Shown here in pieces: positions 1 through 6,570 of a stretch of 14,125 nucleotides of DNA. Source of the DNA: JAGTVB01 sp049282355 (lineage in GTDB: Bacteria > Pseudomonadota > Gammaproteobacteria > HK1); the NCBI GenBank assembly GCA_049282355.1, contig JBAPTW010000106.1, forward strand, positions 1 through 14,125, written 5' to 3'. The notes under the pieces were generated by a model that saw only the letters and a program-made list of their open reading frames with translations, was not told where the DNA came from and did not search any database. The stretch's first letter is position 1. Each line of letters begins with the position of its first letter. Made by a program: the position numbers and the translations under genes.

Positions 1-230
1 CTTTGCCAATAGGCTTCCCACTCCCGGTTAGCCCGGTTCAGCCGGAGCGCTAACATCGTCTCAATATGATCGGGCGACCACCAGGCGCCGGGGAGCTTGA
101 GCCGTTGTTGGATAATGGAGCGGTGAGCGCTCTCGATTTCCCCCGAGCCAATCGGTAGGCCGCGCTGGATCGCACCTTGATAGTCCAGTTGATCGAGGCG
201 GTTGCGCAAATAGCGATCGCAGATACAATG
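1..230 (-). pseudogene. Transposase C-terminal fragment (ISKra4-like), runs off left edge
   Basis: Read on the minus strand from 230 downwards, the frame gives YLRNRLDQLDYQGAIQRG followed by LPIGSGEIESAHRSIIQQRL, then GAWW and LALRLNRANREWEAYW. The GSGE-E-AHR block, the GAWW block and the closing RANxxWxxYW are typical of the C-terminus of a DDE transposase whose last acidic residue lies in GSGE. I place it near ISKra4, but the family assignment is tentative. A stop (231-233) precedes the fragment in frame, so the N-terminal part is absent: this is a 3' remnant, not a working transposase. The coding frame continues past base 1, so the true end is not visible. Similarity to a mobile element is secure; activity is excluded by the missing N-terminus. 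Confidence 0.72.
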
Positions 231-280
231 CTAAATGTGAGCTTTGCGTGGCATTGGCCCCGCAATGGTCGATGGATCAT

Positions 281-428
281 TCTGCTGCTCGGGCTTACTA
301 TAGTTTTTCAGAAATTAAAATCTACACCATCATGTCTACTAATTCAATAAAACCAATTGGTTAGAAATCTGGTTTATGAAATTATTTATCTGAAAGTCTA
401 TAGCATCACAGGACTCGGTTCCTCATTC
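281..428 (+). other. AT-rich leader between transposase remnant and CIA30 gene
   Basis: This stretch is much richer in A and T than the rest of the window, most clearly from 298 to 405. It has no coding potential that I recognise. It lies directly upstream of the CIA30 gene, so it probably holds that gene's promoter: possible minus-10-like hexamers are TATTTA (383-388) and TATAGC (399-404), but no convincing minus-35 partner at proper spacing is seen. A short palindrome CCAATTGG sits at 353-360. The base composition step suggests a junction between the decayed element on the left and the chromosomal gene on the right. Confidence 0.35.
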
Positions 429-953
429 GTGTTTATCATTGACGATCGCTCGTCCGACTCTCTGACAAGCTCGATTGGTACTGCTTGGCGTTTGGTCACC
501 GATGGCGTTATGGGTGGACTGTCCAAGGGAACCCTTCGGCCTGATAGGTTGGAAGATCGCGCCTGTCTGCGCCTGATAGGAGACGTCACCCTGCAGAACA
601 ACGGTGGCTTCATTCAGATGGCATTGGACTTGGCAGAACAGGGAGAGACCGAGTTCTCCAGCTACACCGGGCTGGAATTGTCTGTCTACGGCAACGGCGA
701 GCCCTACAACGTGCATCTGCGCACAGGCGACTTGAAATTGCCATGGCAGTCCTACCGGTCGACGTTGGTCGCGACCCCTTCTTGGCAAACCCTACGTTTG
801 CCTTTTCGCGCTTTCACCCCCCACCGAACCAGCGCTCCGCTGGACCTGTCAAAACTCAGACGTATCGCCCTGGTGGCCATTGGAAAAGCATTTCACGCCG
901 ACGTGTGCCTGGGTGGAGTCGCCCTGTATAGCGAACCGGCCTCCCACAAGTAG
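429..953 (+). CDS. CIA30 family protein (NADH:ubiquinone oxidoreductase intermediate-associated protein 30-like)
   Basis: The protein of about 174 residues carries the CIA30 signature: a short acidic start (FIIDD), WRLVTDGVMGGLSKG, then LQNNGGFIQMALDL, YTGLELSVYGNGEPYNVHLR, PWQSYRST and a final RRIALVAIGKAFHADVCLGG block. CIA30 was first described as a complex I assembly factor in mitochondria. The bacterial relatives are stand-alone beta-sandwich proteins of unproven role, so no function is asserted. The frame opens at a TTG (357), but that start has no ribosome binding site and adds 24 residues not typical of the family. The GTG at 429 gives MFIIDD, matching the usual start just before the first conserved aspartates, so it is preferred, although its binding site is also weak. 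No signal peptide is seen from this start. It converges on the cellulose operon and is not part of it. The family call is firm; the start is not. Confidence 0.85.
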   Translation: MFIIDDRSSDSLTSSIGTAWRLVTDGVMGGLSKGTLRPDRLEDRACLRLIGDVTLQNNGGFIQMALDLAEQGETEFSSYTGLELSVYGNGEPYNVHLRTGDLKLPWQSYRSTLVATPSWQTLRLPFRAFTPHRTSAPLDLSKLRRIALVAIGKAFHADVCLGGVALYSEPASHK

Positions 954-980
954 CGCGCCATCGCGTAGCGCGCCATCGCG
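951..980. repeat. 15-bp perfect tandem duplication at the CIA30 stop codon
   Basis: TAGCGCGCCATCGCG occurs twice head to tail (951-965 and 966-980). The first copy begins with the CIA30 stop codon TAG, and the second copy provides a second in-frame TAG. An adjoining inverted repeat (GCGAAGT, TCG loop, ACTTCGC, 978-994) forms a 7-bp stem and lacks a following T-run, so it is only a weak terminator candidate. Confidence 0.8.
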
Positions 981-1003
981 AAGTTCGACTTCGCTGCCCG
1001 GTC

Positions 1004-1080
1004 TTGCCTAGAAAAGGGCCTGCCTTTGTCCTTGCGCTACTGGCACTCTCCGGTGGGGTCGCGGCCGTCGAGACTTCAAC
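1004..1080 (+). pseudogene. Possible 5' stub of a secreted-protein gene cut by an IS6 end
   Basis: From a TTG at 1004 the plus strand reads LPRKGPAFVLALLALSGG followed by VAAVETST. This resembles a Sec signal peptide: a basic N-region, a hydrophobic core and a small-residue cleavage region. The frame then enters sequence belonging to the neighbouring IS6-type remnant (about 1081 onward) and ends without a recognisable mature domain. One reading is that the element inserted just after the signal peptide codons. No good ribosome binding site is seen and the start codon is weak, so chance resemblance is possible. Confidence 0.25.
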
Positions 1081-1263
1081 GGCAACGTTTATGCAGCGCG
1101 AGCACGTTCCCGAAAGGGTTATGTTGCCTTAGGTGATTTCCGAGAGGCAGGACTGGACAATCTCCAGGCGGAGTCTGGCTGCCAAGGAATACAACTGTTC
1201 GGCGGCGGACAACTTCTGTCCGTTGGTTAGGATCATCTGGGCTTTCTTGAGCATGTGCATGAG

Positions 1264-1272
1264 CTCGATTCC
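1264..1272. repeat. 9-bp target site duplication, left copy
   Basis: CTCGATTCC here is identical to 1437-1445 and flanks the 164-bp element on its left. In the disrupted transposase it encodes the GGA ATC GAG (Gly-Ile-Glu) of the conserved AGIE motif, read on the minus strand. Confidence 0.8.
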
Positions 1273-1436
1273 CAAGACGTTAACTAAAAGTGTTGAAGGA
1301 TCTCGGTAATCGCTTGATATTCAAGCGAAAACAAAGAAAGATTATCGACAAAAAATTGGGCGTAAATATTTGTCCTGTTTCTCTCTAGAAAACAATGGCT
1401 TAAGGCAACTCGTCAACATTTTTAGTTAACGGCTTT
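1273..1436. mobile_element. 164-bp MITE-like non-coding element with 24-bp terminal inverted repeats
   Basis: The outer 24 bases at the two ends (1273-1296 and 1413-1436) are inverted repeats matching at 21 of 24 positions, sharing the core CGTTAACTAAAA followed by TGTTGA. The interior (1297-1412) is AT-rich, has no open reading frame of note, and contains a perfect hairpin CGCTTGA-TAT-TCAAGCG at 1311-1327. Exact 9-bp direct repeats lie immediately outside. Size, lack of genes, inverted termini and target duplication together match a miniature inverted-repeat transposable element mobilised in trans. No full-length partner with these termini is in the window, so the parental family is unknown. 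The insertion sits inside a dead IS6 transposase and is therefore younger than that insertion sequence. Confidence 0.78.
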
Positions 1437-1445
1437 CTCGATTCC
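1437..1445. repeat. 9-bp target site duplication, right copy
   Basis: CTCGATTCC, identical to 1264-1272, directly abuts the right terminal inverted repeat of the 164-bp element. The next base outward differs (T at 1446, C at 1273 after the left copy), which limits the duplication to 9 bp. Confidence 0.8.
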
Positions 1446-1649
1446 TGCCAGCGTGAGGCGGGCGGACTGGAAGGATTTGAATCCGAGGATGGGGCGGACG
1501 ATCCGTTTCACTGCACGATGATCCTGTTCCACCAAAGTGTTGAGGTATTTGTTCTGGCGGATCTCAATCGTCGCACCGGTCTCCGCCTTGAGTCGTACTG
1601 GCTACCTTTTGCACGCATGACGTGAGCACCGGCTCGGATGATGGGCGCC

Positions 1650-2190
1650 TGCGCCGCCCGCTGGTAGTCATGGTGGAGCCCACCGACGATCGCAAGCCCG
1701 ACGACGTTTCTACCAACAACCTCCGAAACCGACCGCAACGCTGCGCGGGCCGGGATCCTCTGAAACAACCCTTGATGCGGACGGGCACGATTGAAGTCGG
1801 TCTCAACGTACTCCCGCAATACACGATGCAGCGGCCGTTCGCTGAGGATGACCACGGGCTCGGGACTTTCGTCGCCAGACGATCTTGAAGAGGTCTCGAT
1901 GCCAGCGCAGCAGCGTCTCGGGGCTGACGACGTGTAAGGCGTCTCGCCCATCGGCGGGTCAGTCGGGCCAGGATGAGTACGAGCAAGCGGTGGTCGTGGC
2001 GGAGCCGAGGCCGCTCGATGCTGCGACGCAGGCCGATGAGCTGCTGACGCAACAAGGCGTTGTCCGCAATCAACTCCGGCCGCATACGGGTGAGGTCGCC
2101 GATGGCGGCGATCATCCACTTCGCCCCGGAGCGTGCCGGGCGCAGCAGGCACCCGTCCGCCCGCCCTAGGGCGATGATCAGACCAGCCAT
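1650..2190 (-). pseudogene. Integrase-core transposase, frameshifted and internally deleted
   Basis: Reading the minus strand from about 2190, the first frame gives MAGLIIALGRADG and then MIAAIGDLTRMRPELIADNA with LLRQQLIGLRRSIERPRLR, the N-terminal helix-turn-helix region of a transposase with an integrase core. Near 1945-1955 the frame shifts to one reading ALHVVSPETLLRWHRDLFK and VWRRKSRAR. Near 1850 the sequence jumps, in yet another frame, to VLREYVETDFNRARPHQG, which is the C-terminal end of the rve/DDE domain, followed by GGLHHDYQRAA near 1660. Most of the DDE catalytic core between these blocks is deleted. At least two disruptions plus the core deletion make it clearly dead. Its 3' end abuts the IS6 remnant at about 1601-1650, a composite junction of two old insertions. 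Confidence 0.75.
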
Positions 2191-2541
2191 CAGGTTCGAT
2201 TCCACAGCGGCTGCGTGAGTTGCCGACGCCAAAGAAGAAAGTAGATATGGGAACCGGTTCGGCCAACTCGAATCAAGGCCCGCTGCCGTAGACTTGTCTG
2301 GAGGATATCAGCCCCGCCAGCCGTGGATCTCTCAGGCGGATGCGAAAGGTAGCCAGAACGACCTTCTTGATTTAGCCCGGTTTTACTTTAGCCTCTAAGG
2401 CCAAGCCTGCGGCAGTTCAAGATCGTTCCTGACGATCTTGCCTCAACACCCTACACCTCACTCTGCCGACACCCATGAGATTGATCAAACCGCTTCTCGC
2501 TCGTGGCACTGCCGACGGTAGGCACGGGCACCGCTCGCTGC
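2191..2541. other. Intergenic region downstream of bcsC with no recognised gene
   Basis: No open frame in this stretch resembles a known protein. It lies between the transposase remnant and the stop codon of bcsC and would be the 3' untranslated region of the cellulose operon. Its only clear structure is the hairpin at 2418-2440, listed separately. No T-tract that would make a standard intrinsic terminator was found on the minus strand. Confidence 0.5.
2418..2440 (-). terminator. 9-bp perfect hairpin downstream of bcsC, possible transcript end
   Basis: CAAGATCGT (2418-2426) and ACGATCTTG (2432-2440) are perfect inverted repeats around a 5-base loop, about 100 bases past the bcsC stop. On the minus strand the stem is followed by AACTGCCGCAGG rather than a T-run, so it is not a canonical intrinsic terminator. 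It may instead stabilise the 3' end of the bcs transcript, or be unrelated to transcription and left over from a mobile element. Confidence 0.3.
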
Positions 2542-5500
2542 TCAGGGACTCCCGGAATAGAGCGGTGTTACGGGATTGGGTGGGAACGCAAGCGGTTGGT
2601 GCTGAGGTTGAAAAAAGTAGCGGACGTAGACCATCCCGGCTTGCTCAGCAAAGTCTCGGGCGTTGTCTAAACTGACACTGCCGCCGACGGCGAGCTTGGG
2701 CTGAATCTGAAATGCCACATTGGCGTTAAAGCTGTAGCTAAGACCGGTCTTGCTTTGACCGGGGAAAAAAGTATTGAGGCTCGCTGTCGATTGCGCAAGG
2801 GTCTCGAGTTGAGCTTGCAGATCAGGGTTGTTAGGGAAAAATGGGCTGTCATCTTCATTGAAAGTCTGCAGGCCAAGGTAACCTGTTAAGCCGAAAGAGA
2901 CTCTGTCATGGCGTCCGGACCAGGTGACCGGGACCCCGAAGCTGGTATAGTGTTGCGGGCTGAAGTAGCCGCCCTGCCCTAAAGTGAAGTGGCTCAGGTT
3001 CTTGTCGTAGCCAAAATAGGTGATGTCAACGCCGGCGGTCACCCGCTGGTCTTCGTCTTCATAGGCCTGCCAGAACAAGCCACCCCCCAACTGAATCTTA
3101 GTGTTGGATGCTACCCGTTCGCCGTCGAGGCCAGCATACGCCGCGTTTCCGTAGAGCCCGTACTGTCCGTCATCATAGGCGATATCGAACCGTCCTTCGT
3201 TACTCACCACGCCCCCCCAATTGACGCCGCTAAGGGTATCCTGGGTCCCCGCGTAGGAGAGCAAGCTGTCGGTGACTGGCCGACGAGAAGCGCTGAAGCC
3301 AAACCGAAACCGGCGCAGGGTCGGTTGCCACTGGAGCCCCCCGATAACGTTGTCCACGGCAAACCCAATGCCGCTGCTCCCCACATCGACCATCCAATCC
3401 CGATACGCCCACTTGGCTCCTATCCCGACACCCTGCTGGTCTTGGGAGGTCGACCCACTGCCAACCAGGCCCATTGCCAGGGCATTGCTCCCGAACCGCT
3501 GCGCTTTGTTAACATCGCTCAGATCTAAATCCCCGGCGCTAAGGCTCACCGGTACGATACGCAGACTTAACCGCCCAGAATCTCCTTTCGGCGAAAGCTC
3601 AGCTTGCAGCGGGATCTCCAGATCGTGCAGCTCGCCGAGTCCTGCCTCGCCGTCGCGCGCCCGTATGCTAAGCGCCGTCGCCGCTTGCGGGCCCCGAGCA
3701 GCACGGATGGCCTGCAGTTCGCTGAGTAGCTGGTGATGAAGCACCTGGTGGGACTCGCGGAGCTCGTCCGCCCGTGGCTTTTCGGCAACGTTCATGGTGG
3801 AACTGTTAGGCTGCAAAGGCGCTTTCCTGAAAGGATTAACCTGCGGGATCGTCGACGGCTCGCGAACATCTGTAGCGCTACCCGTCGGGGGCTCGCCTTG
3901 ATAGAGGGGCGCGAAGCTCGCTTCTTCGGGCAAATTGGCCTCGGAAGCGTTCAGCACCGGCTGAGTGAGTTCGTCCGACGCTCCCCCCATGCGTCCTTCC
4001 TTATCCTCATAGGCGACAGTGTCCTCGTTGCTCATTCTCGTTGAAATACCGGCAAAGGGATTTCCGTCCGCCCTGATCGGGCTCGGCATTGTTGCAGCTG
4101 GAGGCACTTCTTCAGCCCCACCCAGCAGCATCAGCGCGCGCTCGAAATATTCGATGGCTTTTGCATCCTGGCCTCGGCTACGCGCCAGACGTCCCCCCAG
4201 TTCGTTCATCTCCGGACTGTCTGGGTACTGCTTGAGTCCCTTCGCCACCAGTGCCTCGGCTTGTCCCGTCTCGCCCAGTTCCATCGCCGCGGCGAACGCT
4301 GAGCGCCGAGCATCCACTTCGCTCGGCTGCTGCTGCAACACCTCGAGATACCGATCGAGGGCCTGCCGCGGCTCACCGGCATCGCTGTAGAGGTAGCCAA
4401 GCATCAGCAAGACCTTCCGATCCGGCGGGTTTTGCCGAAGATAAGGCGCTAACACGTCGTAGGCACCGGCTAGATCTCCCCTCTTGCGCGCCCCATCGGC
4501 CCGGCGAACGGCATGTCCAACCAACAGGTTTTCGAGATCCCGCTTGTCTTGGAGAGTCAATCGCGGATCGTTTTCCAGCTCCCGAAGGGTCGGAACGAGT
4601 TCTGAGTCCTGGCCAGTCCGTAGCAAGACCCCCGCGTACTGGAGGCGCAATGATGGCTTCGGCTGACGAGCCATGGCCTCGCGCAGCAGTGCGAGGCCGC
4701 GGGACTCTTGTCCGACCTCCAACCAGGCATTGGCCAGCAGGCCAACCACGCCGGTATTGGTTCCAGCATCGCGTTCCACCTGAGCTAGCAGCGCATGAGC
4801 CCGAGCCACTTGTCCGCGGCGCGCCAGCTTCAACGCGTCAGCTATCGTTCCACTCGCCCTGAGCCGCCTCTCGAAGGCCGTCATGGCCGCGGTCCGACTC
4901 TGCGCTGGAATCATGCTTAGCTGGCGCAAGCTGTCCTTCGAGTCGCCCGCCTCCGCGCTGAGCAAAGCGCTGGCATAGAGTACCTCTGGATCAGTAGGCG
5001 CGGTGAGAAGCAGCCCCTGCATCAAACTTTGCGCCTCGTCGTGAGCACCCTGGCGCCGGTAAAGCCTCGCCAGATCGAGCCGCACCCAAGCATTGTCTGG
5101 ATCGAGCACCAGCGCTTGCTCCAGTGCTTGTTGCGCGCCCCGATTGTCACCGCGGTCAACAAGAGACTCCGCCTTCGCCCGATAACTGGTTGCCCGAAGC
5201 CGGTCCCGCAGTCCCCGCATGGATTGCTTTTGCTCGCCCGACAGTTCCTCGATGAGAGCCAGCGCCTCAGCCGTTCGCCCCTGACGGCTAAGTACCTTTA
5301 CCAAGCCCCGCAGCGCACCGGCATGCTCGGGGTCTTGTTTTAGCACACGCCGGTAATCGGCCTCGGCCTCCTGGTAGCGGCCTCGTTCTGCCGTCACATC
5401 CGCCAACGTCACGCGCAGATCGAGGTTACCGGAGGACATCTGCAGCGCCTGGCGCAAGAGCTGTTCTGCGCGGGCTAAATCGGCGCCATCGCGAGCTCGC

Positions 5501-6570
5501 TCGGCGTCTTTCACCAACGCCCAAAACCGCGCATCTTCATACGCTTTTACCCATGGCTTGCGCCGCTCAGGAGCGGCCTTGATCGCCTTGCCGAGCAGAT
5601 CACGTGCCTGCCGATAATCGCCGCTACGAAAATGGGCGATCCCAAGCCCGGCGAGCGCCTCGGGGTCATTGCGGCGCCCCTTAAGAAGGGTTTCAAAGTG
5701 CTGCTTCGCAGCGGCCAGGTCCTCTTTCTCAAGCGCCGCATATCCCTGTTTGACCAGTCGGGTCTGCTCCGGCGTGCGCATTCGTTGAAGCTCGGCCAAA
5801 CGGGCCTGCACCGCATCGTCGGGATCGTCCTTTAGATAAGCCTCAAACAAGACCTCATCGCCGGGTTGGAGTCGAAGCCATAGAATTGCCTGGCGCCAGG
5901 CTTTCCGCGAAGGCTTCGCCACCTCGGATCGATCGGTGAGCGCACGCAATCGTGCAATTCCCTCGCGACGGTGAGACTCTCGATAGGTCAAATGTTGAGC
6001 GAGTGCAAGCGCATAGCGGGACTCGTTCGGGTGGTCGGCGAGGAGCTGTGCGAGTCCACGGCGCGCCGTCTCCCATCCGGTCTCGGTCGCCCCGAGCGTC
6101 TGGTAGTACTCAAGGGCAAGTTCGCCCTCTGGCCGTAACCCGCCGAAGCTAATGTCGTACTGCTCAAGCGCTTCGGCGTAGCGTTGCTCGGCCGCCAGCT
6201 GCCTGGCCTTCTCCAGGGGACCAAGCTCCGTCCCCCCGGTTGAGTCCACGGCTCTGGCAAGTTGACTAATAACAGGGTGAGAAGGATGCAGCTTGCGGAG
6301 CTGGTCAAGATAGGCGCGCGCCGCTTCCGCACGGCCCGCTTGCAGCTCGTAGAAGGCCAGGCCTGCCAGGCCCTCTGGATGTTGCGGATAACTGAGTAGC
6401 AACTTGTTCCAGGTCTGCGCCGCCTCTTCCCAGCGACTGCGAGACTGCCAGTACCGACCCTGCTCGACCAACTGGCGAACCGCGGGGTCATCTGTTTCCA
6501 GCCGTGCGTCGGCTACGGCTACGGCTGCGACGGCGACGAGGAGGAGCGCTGAGATGAGGATGCGTGACAT
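2542..6570 (-). CDS. bcsC: Cellulose synthase outer-membrane exporter BcsC (TPR plus beta-barrel)
   Basis: BcsC carries the nascent glucan across the periplasm and outer membrane. The protein of 1342 residues starts with a signal peptide (ISALLLVAVAAVAVADA, about 1-22). A very long tetratricopeptide-repeat solenoid follows to about residue 860, with many A-LG-A/Y-GDY-type helix pairs such as AEALAGLGIAHFRSGDYRQA-like units. A polar, Pro/Ser/Glu-rich linker spans about 865-945. The BCSC C-terminal domain (from about 950, ELQAIRAARG then SIRARDGEAGL) contains GRLSLRIVPVSLSAGDL and the barrel strands up to MVYVRYFF. E. coli BcsC is about 1157 residues, so this one is longer, in the repeats, the linker and a 22-residue tail after the last aromatic strand. 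The ATG at 6570 is preferred over the GTG at 6582 because the signal peptide fits directly and a GTGGG lies about 7 bases upstream; either start overlaps the 3' end of bcsZ. It is the last gene of the operon. Confidence 0.95.
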   Translation of the reverse strand: MSRILISALLLVAVAAVAVADARLETDDPAVRQLVEQGRYWQSRSRWEEAAQTWNKLLLSYPQHPEGLAGLAFYELQAGRAEAARAYLDQLRKLHPSHPVISQLARAVDSTGGTELGPLEKARQLAAEQRYAEALEQYDISFGGLRPEGELALEYYQTLGATETGWETARRGLAQLLADHPNESRYALALAQHLTYRESHRREGIARLRALTDRSEVAKPSRKAWRQAILWLRLQPGDEVLFEAYLKDDPDDAVQARLAELQRMRTPEQTRLVKQGYAALEKEDLAAAKQHFETLLKGRRNDPEALAGLGIAHFRSGDYRQARDLLGKAIKAAPERRKPWVKAYEDARFWALVKDAERARDGADLARAEQLLRQALQMSSGNLDLRVTLADVTAERGRYQEAEADYRRVLKQDPEHAGALRGLVKVLSRQGRTAEALALIEELSGEQKQSMRGLRDRLRATSYRAKAESLVDRGDNRGAQQALEQALVLDPDNAWVRLDLARLYRRQGAHDEAQSLMQGLLLTAPTDPEVLYASALLSAEAGDSKDSLRQLSMIPAQSRTAAMTAFERRLRASGTIADALKLARRGQVARAHALLAQVERDAGTNTGVVGLLANAWLEVGQESRGLALLREAMARQPKPSLRLQYAGVLLRTGQDSELVPTLRELENDPRLTLQDKRDLENLLVGHAVRRADGARKRGDLAGAYDVLAPYLRQNPPDRKVLLMLGYLYSDAGEPRQALDRYLEVLQQQPSEVDARRSAFAAAMELGETGQAEALVAKGLKQYPDSPEMNELGGRLARSRGQDAKAIEYFERALMLLGGAEEVPPAATMPSPIRADGNPFAGISTRMSNEDTVAYEDKEGRMGGASDELTQPVLNASEANLPEEASFAPLYQGEPPTGSATDVREPSTIPQVNPFRKAPLQPNSSTMNVAEKPRADELRESHQVLHHQLLSELQAIRAARGPQAATALSIRARDGEAGLGELHDLEIPLQAELSPKGDSGRLSLRIVPVSLSAGDLDLSDVNKAQRFGSNALAMGLVGSGSTSQDQQGVGIGAKWAYRDWMVDVGSSGIGFAVDNVIGGLQWQPTLRRFRFGFSASRRPVTDSLLSYAGTQDTLSGVNWGGVVSNEGRFDIAYDDGQYGLYGNAAYAGLDGERVASNTKIQLGGGLFWQAYEDEDQRVTAGVDITYFGYDKNLSHFTLGQGGYFSPQHYTSFGVPVTWSGRHDRVSFGLTGYLGLQTFNEDDSPFFPNNPDLQAQLETLAQSTASLNTFFPGQSKTGLSYSFNANVAFQIQPKLAVGGSVSLDNARDFAEQAGMVYVRYFFQPQHQPLAFPPNPVTPLYSGSP

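Larger units (their letters stand above)
1129..1601 (-). pseudogene. IS6-family transposase C-terminal remnant, interrupted by a MITE-like insertion
   Basis: On the minus strand, 1598 down to 1437 encodes KAETGATIEIRQNKYLNTL, then VEQDHRAVKRIVRPILGFKSF and ARLTLAGIE. This is the hallmark C-terminal region of IS6/IS26-group transposases, including the conserved glutamate in VEQDHR. The frame is then broken by a 164-bp element (1273-1436) and resumes at 1263 as LMHMLKKAQMILTNGQ through SAAEQLYSLAARLRLE to a TAA at 1129-1131. The two parts join in the same codon phase once the insertion and one 9-bp duplication are removed. The N-terminal two thirds, with the first two catalytic aspartates, are missing beyond about 1601, so it is inactive. 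A GGCAAC at 1081 and its inverse GTTGCC ending at 1128 may mark the element's terminal region; this is inference. Confidence 0.85.

Noticed and set aside
50..280. A 76-codon minus-strand frame beginning with an ATG near 280
   Set aside because: The transposase similarity is in a different frame of the same strand; this one gives non-conserved sequence.
1622..2169. Two plus-strand open frames of about 90 codons each
   Set aside because: They are antisense shadows of the decayed integrase-type transposase and resemble no protein I recognise.
1508..2266. A continuous minus-strand frame of about 250 codons over the transposase remnants
   Set aside because: Only its middle part (VLREYVETDFNRARPHQG region) resembles a transposase; the rest is out-of-frame translation of other transposase segments, so it is not an intact gene.
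2418..2440. A standard rho-independent terminator for the bcs operon
   Set aside because: The 9-bp stem is perfect but has no T-run after it on either strand, so it is listed only as a possible transcript-end hairpin.
2989..3736. Plus-strand open frames of 150-180 codons opposite bcsC
   Set aside because: They are antisense to conserved BcsC barrel and linker coding sequence, and high GC explains the lack of stops.
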